Shown: piece by piece, positions 18,468 through 25,230 of the stretch
Layout: each line of letters starts with the position of its first letter
How positions within the stretch are numbered: position 1 is the first letter of the stretch
Origin: an uncultured Planctomycetaceae bacterium
Lineage (GTDB): Bacteria > Planctomycetota > Planctomycetia > Planctomycetales > Planctomycetaceae
DNA: 64,000 nt
Assembly: GCA_903858815.1 (NCBI GenBank)
Contig: CAIOKE010000119.1
Location: forward strand, 57,481 to 121,480
Reading direction: 5' to 3'
Notes under the pieces: generated by a model
Told to the model about the DNA's origin: nothing
The model's database searches: none
Seen by the model: the letters and a program-made list of their open reading frames with translations, nothing else
Program-made: the position numbers and the translations under genes

Positions 18468-18779
18468 ATGTTTCTCGCAAGGATTACAGGCAGCCTCGTT
18501 TCGACTCAAAAGGTGGAAACGCTGGTTGGACAGAAGCTGCTGCTCGTGGAGCCTCTGCGGGTGGACGAGCAGGAGCAGTCGAGTCTGAAGCCGACAGGGC
18601 GGTCGTTTGTGGTTGTGGATACGGTGGGTGCCGGCGAGGGTGATGTTGTGCTGTGTGTGCAGGGTTCCAGTGCCCGGTTTACTCCGGGAACAAAGGAACT
18701 TCCGATTGACGCGGCGATCATCGGGATAGTGGACACGGTGCAGGTGCATTCGAAGACGGTGTATCCGGCGGTGGAGTGA
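18468..18779 (+). CDS. BMC-P (EutN/CcmL) pentameric vertex protein 1
   Basis: A 103-residue EutN/CcmL-family protein (PF03319) starting at ATG 18468 with GGGGA seven bases upstream. It opens with the family's LARITGSLVSTQKVETLVGQ and contains LLVEPLRV, VVVDTVGAGEGDVVLCVQGSSAR, then IDAAIIGIVDTVQV. These proteins form pentamers that cap the vertices of the icosahedral shell. This copy keeps the canonical GAGEGDVV turn, making it the most typical of the three in the operon. Confidence 0.95.
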   Translation: MFLARITGSLVSTQKVETLVGQKLLLVEPLRVDEQEQSSLKPTGRSFVVVDTVGAGEGDVVLCVQGSSARFTPGTKELPIDAAIIGIVDTVQVHSKTVYPAVE

Positions 18780-18818
18780 GTTTTGGGGGTGGAACAGATT
18801 CGCTGAGGGACTGGCGAA

Positions 18819-20279
18819 GTGGCAGTGGGCTGTGGAGGCGGCCGGGACAAAGGTACGGCGAACGTGCAGGCAACAGAGCAGACGATACGGCAGGTGGTTC
18901 AGGAAGTTTTGTCGCAGCTGACGGGGCGTGCAGCGGCGGCGCCTGTGGCTTCCAGTCGCTGGGGTGTGTTTGACAACGTGGATGACGCAGTCGCAGCAGC
19001 TCAGCAGGGGTTGGAGCAGCTGACGCGAGCGTCACTGGAGCAGCGTCGCACAGCGATTGACATCGTGAAGCGGATCTGTGAGGAGCAGGCGGAGGAACTG
19101 GGCCGGCAGGAATTTGAGGAGACGAAGATTGGTCGTCTGGAGCATAAGATTGCGAAGCTGAAGGCGATTCGCACGGTGCCGGGAGTGGAGTTTCTGCGAA
19201 CGGACGCGGTGAGTGGCAGTCATGGTCTGACTGTGACGGAATACGCTCCGTTTGGCGTCATCGGCGCGATTACTCCGGTGACGCATTCGCTGCCAACGCT
19301 GGCTGGAAACTTTGTGAACATGGTGGCTGCCGGCAACACGATTGTCTGCAATCCGCACCCGAGTGGGGCGCGAATTGCCAGCGAGGGTGTGCGGCGTTTC
19401 AACAAAGCGATTCATGCAGCGACGGGTCTGGAGAATCTGGTCACGATTGTTGGCAATCCGACAATTGAGTCAGCTCAGCAGGTGTTTGATCATCGGGGTG
19501 TGAAGCTGCTGGTGGTGACTGGTGGCCCTGCTGTTGCTCGAGCTGCTCTTCGCAGTCCGAAGCGTGCGATCGTGGCAGGTCCGGGAAATCCTCCGGTGGT
19601 TGTGGATGCGACGGCAGATCTGGAGAATGCAGCGCGGTCGATTGTTGCTGGTGCGGCATTTGACAATAACCTGCTCTGCATTGGTGAGAAGGAAGTGTTT
19701 GCGGTTCGAGAGATTTTTGACGAGCTGATGAATGCGGTCTCGCGGAATGGTGGGTATCGCCTGAATGCGGCTCAGACGGCGGCTTTTTCTGCCATAGCTT
19801 TTGCTCCGCCTAAGGAGCAGGGCGGGCATTATCAGCTGAATCGGGACTTTATCGGCCGGGACGCTTCGTGGCTGGCTACTCAGATCGGTCTGACGATTCC
19901 CGCAGAGACTCAGATTCTTTACGGAGAGACGGACGAGTTCAATCCGTTTGTCACGGAAGAGCAGATGATGCCGTTTGTGCCGTTTGTCAGAACGAACTGC
20001 ACGGATCACGCGATTGCTCTGGCAAGAAAATACGAACACGGCTTCGGTCATACGGCAATTATTCATTCGCGGGACGTGCACACGATCACGAAGATGGCGC
20101 GGGTGATGAACACGACGCTGTTTGTGAAGAACGGACCGTGCATGGCGGGGCTGGGACTGGGCGGCGAGGGATATCTGTCGTTCAGCATTGCCACGCCGAC
20201 GGGTGAGGGCGTGACCAGTCCGCTGACGTTTACTCGCCAGCGTCGCTGTGTCATGGTGGAAGACCTGCGAATCATCTGA
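18819..20279 (+). CDS. CoA-acylating aldehyde dehydrogenase (microcompartment cargo)
   Basis: This enzyme oxidises an aldehyde with NAD+ and CoA to the acyl-CoA. It resembles PduP/EutE: 486 residues, with [20 protein letters not shown] (about 141-160), [35 protein letters not shown] and catalytic Cys287 in [13 protein letters not shown]. Residues 16-34 ([19 protein letters not shown]) make an amphipathic encapsulation helix, followed by an Ala-rich linker. The start is uncertain: GTG 18819 has GAGGGA eight bases upstream, while GTG 18864 would begin right at the helix. In PV-type compartments the substrate is thought to be lactaldehyde from fucose or rhamnose. Confidence 0.93.
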   Translation: MAVGCGGGRDKGTANVQATEQTIRQVVQEVLSQLTGRAAAAPVASSRWGVFDNVDDAVAAAQQGLEQLTRASLEQRRTAIDIVKRICEEQAEELGRQEFEETKIGRLEHKIAKLKAIRTVPGVEFLRTDAVSGSHGLTVTEYAPFGVIGAITPVTHSLPTLAGNFVNMVAAGNTIVCNPHPSGARIASEGVRRFNKAIHAATGLENLVTIVGNPTIESAQQVFDHRGVKLLVVTGGPAVARAALRSPKRAIVAGPGNPPVVVDATADLENAARSIVAGAAFDNNLLCIGEKEVFAVREIFDELMNAVSRNGGYRLNAAQTAAFSAIAFAPPKEQGGHYQLNRDFIGRDASWLATQIGLTIPAETQILYGETDEFNPFVTEEQMMPFVPFVRTNCTDHAIALARKYEHGFGHTAIIHSRDVHTITKMARVMNTTLFVKNGPCMAGLGLGGEGYLSFSIATPTGEGVTSPLTFTRQRRCVMVEDLRII

Positions 20280-20287
20280 GGTGTGGC

Positions 20288-20557
20288 ATGCAGATCGCCA
20301 GAGTTCTGGGGCATGTAACGGCGACAGTCAAGCATTCGTCGTTGAATGGCTGGAAGCTGATTGTTCTGCAGCCGCTGGATCAGCAGTTGCGGGAGGACGA
20401 GTTTCCTCAGCTGGCGATTGATCCGCTGGGGGCACGGAAGGGTGATCTGGTGTTTTTCACCAGTGATACGAAGTACATCCAGCAGTTGACGAAACGCAGG
20501 GACAGTCCGATTCGGTTTTCGGTGCAGGGCATCCTGGATGCTCAGACACAGTCCTGA
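20288..20557 (+). CDS. BMC-P (EutN/CcmL) pentameric vertex protein 2
   Basis: An 89-residue EutN/CcmL protein. It opens with MQIARVLGHVTATVKHSSL and has KLIVLQPLD, then LGARKGDLVFFTSD, where the usual GAG.GD turn reads GARKGD. The end is short (SVQGILDAQTQS), without the extended tail of copy 1. The start at 20288 lies 9 bp after the aldehyde dehydrogenase stop, with AGGT as ribosome binding site, so tight translational linkage is likely. The 3' end overlaps the open frame of the next gene, whose real start is 20589. Confidence 0.92.
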   Translation: MQIARVLGHVTATVKHSSLNGWKLIVLQPLDQQLREDEFPQLAIDPLGARKGDLVFFTSDTKYIQQLTKRRDSPIRFSVQGILDAQTQS

Positions 20558-20588
20558 AATCGGTGTTGCCAACAGACAGAGCAGGGAA

Positions 20589-21290
20589 ATGAAACTGACA
20601 GTGGAACAGGTGGAGGAGATTGTGCGGAGCGTGCTGCGTGAGCTGCAGCCGGTTCCGGCACCTCCGGTTGCGCCGCAGTCAGCTGGTAACGCAGTGGTTA
20701 AGCAGGCGGTTGCTGTTGAGTCGGATTTGATCAGTCTCAGCAGTCTTGTGGTGACTGAGGCTGTCTTGTCGGCGGTGGGAGCTGCTGGTCGTACGGTGGC
20801 ATTACCGCGGGGCGCCGTGCTGACTCCATCGGGGCGGGACTATCTGCGTCGACATGGAGTGCGGCTGGCCAGTCGTCTGCCGTCTGCCGAGGGGCAGTCT
20901 GGCAGGGCCGGTCTGGTGATTCAGTCGCAGCGGTTTTCAGTGCTGGAGTCTGCCGCTGGCACTGCGGGCTGGAGTGTTGAACAGGTATCAGGTGAGGATG
21001 CGGCCGTGGGCCGGGTACTGCAACTGCATGGTGTTCGACCGCTGGTCTGTGTGACAGCTGATCCGGCGGTGGCAGCCTGCCTGTTGAACAGGCGGTCTGA
21101 CGTACGAGCGGCGGCAGTTTCGGATCGAGTGGATCTGCCGCGGCTGATGGATCGTATGCAGCCAACGGTTGTGTGTCTGGATGGCACAGGCTGGAGCTGG
21201 TCGCAGCTGCTGCGATTACTGCGAATGATGTCGGTGGTTCGGACAGGTCCGAGCGGCTGGCGGGAAGCAGAGCAGGGAGCGGGACAATGA
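20589..21290 (+). CDS. Microcompartment-tagged protein with degenerate RpiB-like segment
   Basis: The 233-residue protein begins at ATG 20589 (GCAGGGA just upstream). Residues 1-20 (MKLTVEQVEEIVRSVLREL) are a strong amphipathic encapsulation helix, followed by a Pro/Ala linker. ALPRGAVLTPSGRDYLRRHG (71-90) resembles the LTPSARD motif found in EutT and other microcompartment proteins. Residues 167-179 (NRRSDVRAAAVSD) align by eye with the NK..GIRAA...D segment of RpiB/LacAB sugar-phosphate isomerases, followed by PTVVCLDG. The catalytic CGTG loop just before it reads TADP (156-159), so isomerase activity is doubtful. I infer a cargo protein with an RpiB-like fold and a structural or altered catalytic role. 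It overlaps the next gene by ATGA. Confidence 0.75.
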   Translation: MKLTVEQVEEIVRSVLRELQPVPAPPVAPQSAGNAVVKQAVAVESDLISLSSLVVTEAVLSAVGAAGRTVALPRGAVLTPSGRDYLRRHGVRLASRLPSAEGQSGRAGLVIQSQRFSVLESAAGTAGWSVEQVSGEDAAVGRVLQLHGVRPLVCVTADPAVAACLLNRRSDVRAAAVSDRVDLPRLMDRMQPTVVCLDGTGWSWSQLLRLLRMMSVVRTGPSGWREAEQGAGQ

Positions 21291-21568
21291 GGATTATGGA
21301 GTGCATTGGTCGGGTGACGCTGGCGAAATGGGATCCTGCTCTGCAGGGAGCCACGTGGAAGCTGGCGGTTCCACTGAAGCATTCGGGGCTGCTGGGAGCA
21401 GTAGCCGGGCGGACGGAGCCGGTTGTTGTGTATGACGAACTGGGTGCAGGGCCGGGCAGTCTGATGGCAGTAACAGAGAGTGCCGAAGCATCGACTCCGT
21501 TCTATCCGAATTCGAAACCAATTGACGCTTACAACGCGGCGTTACTGGATCAGGTCAGTGTGAGCTGA
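21287..21568 (+). CDS. BMC-P (EutN/CcmL) pentameric vertex protein 3
   Basis: A 93-residue EutN/CcmL protein starting at ATG 21287, overlapping the stop of the previous gene (ATGA), which implies translational coupling. It reads MRIMECIGRVTLAKWDPALQ, then KLAVPLKHSGL and VVVYDELGAGPGSLMAVTES; the pore-side turn is GAGPGSL rather than GAGEGDVV. The C-terminus (PIDAYNAALLDQVSV) differs from copies 1 and 2. Three different pentamer genes in one operon match the PV-type compartment. The frame is open upstream to 21173, but that part is inside the previous gene. Confidence 0.92.
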   Translation: MRIMECIGRVTLAKWDPALQGATWKLAVPLKHSGLLGAVAGRTEPVVVYDELGAGPGSLMAVTESAEASTPFYPNSKPIDAYNAALLDQVSVS

Positions 21569-21624
21569 TGGGCCTTTCAGGGCCGGAAACAAATTCCCCA
21601 AACAATCAGTCAGGGTACAGTAAG

Positions 21625-22515
21625 ATGGCTAACAAGTGGAACAGCGGCATTAATGACCGGGCGCTGAAGGAAGAGATCTGCGAGATCGGCCGACGGGTTT
21701 ACAACAAGGGCTTTGCTGCGGCCAACGATGGGAACATCAGTATCCGTGTCGGGGAGAACGAAGTCCTTTGTACTCCGACCATGATCTGCAAGGGGTTCAT
21801 GAAGCCGGACGATATCTGTGCGGTTGATATGGACGGAAACCAGATTGCGGGTAAGCGGAAACGCACCAGTGAAGTGCTGCTGCACCTGGCAATTATGAAG
21901 CATCGTCCTGACGTCAAGTCGGTGGTGCACTGTCATCCGCCGCATGCGACAGCCTTTGCCGTGGCCGGTGAGCCGATTCCGCAGTGTATTCTGCCGGAAG
22001 TGGAAGTTTTCATGGGAGAGGTTCCGATTGCCCCTTATGAAACTCCGGGTGATCAGCGGTTTGCCAGCACGGTAGTGCCTTTCCTGAAGGCGACTAATAC
22101 GATTATTCTGAAGAATCATGGGACCGTGTCGTTCGGTAAGAGTCTTGAGGACGCTTACTGGAAGACCGAGATTCTGGATGCTTACTGCCGCATTCTGCTG
22201 CTGGCAAAGCAGATTGGCCAGCCGATGTATCTGAGCGAAGAGAAAAGTCGCGAGTTGCTGGATCTGAAGAAGAAGTGGGGCTTTGACGACCCGCGATTCC
22301 ATAACGAGAACTGTGATCTCTGCGGCAACAGTGCCTTTCGAGAAGGTTACAAAGAGAACATTCCGGTGCAGCGCGCCTTTGAGCCGGCTCCGGATTATCC
22401 TGGATATCTGCAGAAGCCGTGCGGTGAGCCGTGTGAGCAGAAGCCTGCCGATGTGAGTGAAGATCTGGTGCGGATGATTACTCAGCAGGTCATGGCAGCT
22501 CTGGGCAAGGGATGA
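21625..22515 (+). CDS. Class II sugar-phosphate aldolase with C-terminal encapsulation peptide
   Basis: In PV-type compartments this enzyme cleaves fuculose- or rhamnulose-1-phosphate to DHAP and lactaldehyde. Starting at ATG 21625 it has 296 residues, about 80 longer than FucA. Metal ligands are visible: VHCHPPHAT (His102, His104) and LKNHG (His165), with the candidate catalytic Glu83 in TSEVLLHLA. The extra C-terminal part carries Cys230-x-x-Cys233 (NENCDLCGN) and Cys266-x3-Cys270 (KPCGEPCEQ). Then comes an amphipathic helix (277-292, VSEDLVRMITQQVMAA) that looks like an encapsulation peptide. It is the only cargo here with its tag at the C-terminus. Confidence 0.92.
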   Translation: MANKWNSGINDRALKEEICEIGRRVYNKGFAAANDGNISIRVGENEVLCTPTMICKGFMKPDDICAVDMDGNQIAGKRKRTSEVLLHLAIMKHRPDVKSVVHCHPPHATAFAVAGEPIPQCILPEVEVFMGEVPIAPYETPGDQRFASTVVPFLKATNTIILKNHGTVSFGKSLEDAYWKTEILDAYCRILLLAKQIGQPMYLSEEKSRELLDLKKKWGFDDPRFHNENCDLCGNSAFREGYKENIPVQRAFEPAPDYPGYLQKPCGEPCEQKPADVSEDLVRMITQQVMAALGKG

Positions 22516-22611
22516 TCTCCGGGGTTTGCCGGTCAGTTTGCGTCTGAGTTGGCGCGTGGTTCAGATTCAGCGATTACGTCGGTTGAGTGCAGGAAACAGG
22601 AAAGAGCGGCA

Positions 22612-23541
22612 ATGAAGGTCAGCATTATTGGTGGTGGCGGGCTGGTGGGTTCCTGTGCAGGGTTTGCTCTGCAGGCAGGCAAAATCGTCAGTGACATTGT
22701 GCTTGTGGATGTCAATCAGGAGTTGTGTGAAGGGCAGGCTCTGGACCTGCTGCACGGAGCTTCTCTGATGGCCCCGCAGAGGATTTCAGCGTCCGGCACG
22801 GAAGCGGTGAAGGACAGTGACGTGGTGGTGATCACAGCCGGTCTGCGACGCAAGCCGGACGAAAGCCGTCTTGATCTGATCAATCGCAATGTGGCGCTGT
22901 TCCGAACGATTCTGGCCGACATCAGGAAGCATGGCCTGAAAAAGGAAGCCATTGTTTTTGTGGTTTCGAACCCGGTCGATGTTCTGACATACCTCGCGGT
23001 GAAGGAGCTGGGGTTGCCGGCATCGCAGGTGATTGGTCTGGGGACAGTTCTGGACACGACGCGTCTGCGAAGCATGCTGGCTCAGCGTCTGAATGTTCCG
23101 CCGACGCAGGTGAGTGTTTCGATCTTCGGGGAGCATGGGGACAGCATGGTACCGATCTGGTCGATGGCTCAGGTTGCCAATCTGCCGCTGGACAAGTTCC
23201 CGGGTGTCACGCCGACCCTGATCGCGGAAGTCGAAAAGAAGACTCGTGGCAGCGGTGCCGAGGTCATCAAGAAGAAGGGTGGGGCTGGATTTGCAGTGGG
23301 CGTTTCCATTGCCGATGTGGTACACAGTATTGCTCTGGATGATAATCGAATTCATCCGGTCAGCAGTCTGATGAATGGCGCGTACGGAGTCCGTGACGTG
23401 TGCTTTTCCATTCCGACGGTGATGGGTCGCAGCGGGGTGAAAAGTCACATTGAGGTCGAGCTCTGGTCGAAGGAAAAGACGGCACTGGTGCAGAGTGCGA
23501 ATGTTCTGAAGGATACGATTGCGAAGGTGCTGAACAAGTAG
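22612..23541 (+). CDS. Lactate/malate dehydrogenase family protein
   Basis: The 309-residue NAD-dependent 2-hydroxyacid dehydrogenase starts at ATG 22612 (AGGAAAGAG upstream). It has the Rossmann motif GGGGLVGSCAGFAL, LVDVN with the NAD-selective Asp, VSNPVDVLTYLA and the catalytic His in FGEHGDSMVP. The specificity loop reads AGLRRKPDESRLDL; the residue that is Gln in lactate dehydrogenases aligns with Arg80, as in malate dehydrogenases. By position in the operon it probably recycles NADH for the aldehyde dehydrogenase. Whether it uses pyruvate, oxaloacetate or another 2-oxoacid is open. No tag helix is obvious. Last gene of the operon. Confidence 0.9.
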   Translation: MKVSIIGGGGLVGSCAGFALQAGKIVSDIVLVDVNQELCEGQALDLLHGASLMAPQRISASGTEAVKDSDVVVITAGLRRKPDESRLDLINRNVALFRTILADIRKHGLKKEAIVFVVSNPVDVLTYLAVKELGLPASQVIGLGTVLDTTRLRSMLAQRLNVPPTQVSVSIFGEHGDSMVPIWSMAQVANLPLDKFPGVTPTLIAEVEKKTRGSGAEVIKKKGGAGFAVGVSIADVVHSIALDDNRIHPVSSLMNGAYGVRDVCFSIPTVMGRSGVKSHIEVELWSKEKTALVQSANVLKDTIAKVLNK

Positions 23542-23579
23542 TTCAGGTTTCGCTGCAGACTTCAGATTGCTGTCAGTAT

Positions 23580-24959
23580 TCAGCCCTGTTGTGTTTCGAA
23601 GCCTTTCCGAGGCTCGCGAGACAGCAGGGCTGCAGCTTGCGCATCGTCCGTAATCTGTTCAGTATCGGGATTCCAGGAAAGTGGTCGTGCCAGTCGGGCG
23701 GCGATTCCGGCCAGATGACAGGTGGAAAGGGCCCGGTGGTGGCTGAACACGTCCGAGATGGGTTGTCGACGATCTCGTGCGGCTTCGAAGAAGTTGGTGA
23801 AGTGGTCTGTCAGTGGGCGATCACCGTAGGTTTTTTCCAGTGTTCCTGAGGGAAGTGGTTTCTGCTGCAGTTCTTCATGCGGGCGACCGGTGATGCGTCC
23901 GCGGTTGACGAAGATACGTCCTGCGGTGCCTTCCAGCAGGATTCCATTGTCGCCATCGTGTCGGATTTCAATTTCAACACCATCTGCGAACTGAGCCCGA
24001 ATCAGAAACTCAGTGGCTGTATTGTATCGCGACGGATCGACTGGAAATCCGTCACGGAATTCGACGGGGTGTCTCACATGTTCGGGAATGACTCGAATGG
24101 GGCCGGTTTCCGTTTTGCCGAGTGCCCATGTGGCAATGTCCACATGGTGTGCACCCCAGTCGGTCAGTTTTCCTCCGGAATATTCATACCACCAGCGGAA
24201 TTCGTAATGGCAGCGTGACCAGCTGCGGGTTTCGCCGTTGTCTCCGGCGAGGTAGCGGAATTCCTTTTCTGCTGCGGGGCCCTGCCAGAGATTCCAGTCG
24301 AGTGTGTGTGGAGCGGCCGCGACCGGCAACTCCGGGCTTTGCGGTGCCCCTCCGATGCTGCAGACGGCTTTTTTCAGCTGCCCCAGCCGTCCGGATTGAG
24401 CCAGAGCAACGGCTTCAATGAACTGTCGTTCGCTGCGCTGCTGGGTTCCGATTTGTACAATCCGCCCGGTGCGGCGACAGACGTCGCAGATCAACCGGCC
24501 TTCGGGGATGGTCAACGTCATTGGTTTTTCAAGATACACGTCCTTGCCGGCCAGCATGGCTTCAACGGCCATTTTGGCGTGCCAATGATCGGGTGTCGAG
24601 ATATGCACGATTTCGATGCGGGGGTCATCGAGGATGGCACGGTAGTCGGAATGCAGTGTGGGTGCCGAGCCTGTCCATTCTTTGACAAGGCCCGCTGCCA
24701 GTTCGCGACGTGCGGAGTCGGCGTCGCAGACTGCAACGTAATCGGCGAATCGTCGGAAGTCCGGCGCCGATCCCCATGGACCATCAATTCCGGTGGCCTT
24801 CTGACACCAGCGACTGCCGGTCCCGATCGCGGCAGCCACTGGTCGGTCATTTGCTTCACGAAAACCGGTGGCGCGAACACCACGTGGCAGGATCACAGCA
24901 GCAGCGGTCAGGGTTCCAAGGAGTGCCTTGCGGCGAGTCGTCCGGCGTGAATCAGTCAT
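23580..24959 (-). CDS. Exported Gfo/Idh/MocA-family oxidoreductase 1
   Basis: The 459-residue protein has a Tat-like N-terminus (SRRTTRRKALLGTLTAAAVIL). The Rossmann part includes the family Lys motif YLEKPMTLT and HISTPDHWHAKMAVEAMLAG. The C-terminal domain has WNLWQGPAAEKEF, RWWYEYSGGKLTDWGAHHVDIA and TATEFLIRAQFADGVEIE. Such exported members are very common in planctomycetes and are thought to oxidise or epimerise sugars with a tightly bound cofactor. It converges on the microcompartment operon; the two stop codons are only 38 bp apart. Confidence 0.9.
   Translation of the reverse strand: MTDSRRTTRRKALLGTLTAAAVILPRGVRATGFREANDRPVAAAIGTGSRWCQKATGIDGPWGSAPDFRRFADYVAVCDADSARRELAAGLVKEWTGSAPTLHSDYRAILDDPRIEIVHISTPDHWHAKMAVEAMLAGKDVYLEKPMTLTIPEGRLICDVCRRTGRIVQIGTQQRSERQFIEAVALAQSGRLGQLKKAVCSIGGAPQSPELPVAAAPHTLDWNLWQGPAAEKEFRYLAGDNGETRSWSRCHYEFRWWYEYSGGKLTDWGAHHVDIATWALGKTETGPIRVIPEHVRHPVEFRDGFPVDPSRYNTATEFLIRAQFADGVEIEIRHDGDNGILLEGTAGRIFVNRGRITGRPHEELQQKPLPSGTLEKTYGDRPLTDHFTNFFEAARDRRQPISDVFSHHRALSTCHLAGIAARLARPLSWNPDTEQITDDAQAAALLSREPRKGFETQQG
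23581..23632. other. Long imperfect hairpin between convergent genes
   Basis: CAGCCCTG at 23581 pairs with CAGGGCTG ending at 23632. Further imperfect pairing leads to an inner AGCCT/AGGCT stem with loop TTCCG at about 23600-23615. It lies about 40 bp after the dehydrogenase stop and covers the last codons of the convergent oxidoreductase. There is no T tract on either side, so it is not a standard intrinsic terminator, but it could block or protect transcripts of both genes. Confidence 0.45.
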
Positions 24960-25230
24960 GAATGTGGCATTCGGCAGGAGTCAGTTGCGAGTGGGCAGAT
25001 GAATCTGCGGAAGATAACCGCTGGCGACTGCTGGTACCAGCCGAAATGGCCTGGTCCTGGGCTGCAGGGCAGGGCGGGGCGTGGTTGCCGGATGACTTGC
25101 AATCTGCGGATTGATTGTCGAGGGTACGCAGGCAGTGGACACAGATCTTCAGATTCCATGGGGGCTTGCCATGAGGCGACAGGGAATTGAAACCATTCGG
25201 TGCGGCCGCAGTTCACTGGATTGCTCGAAT

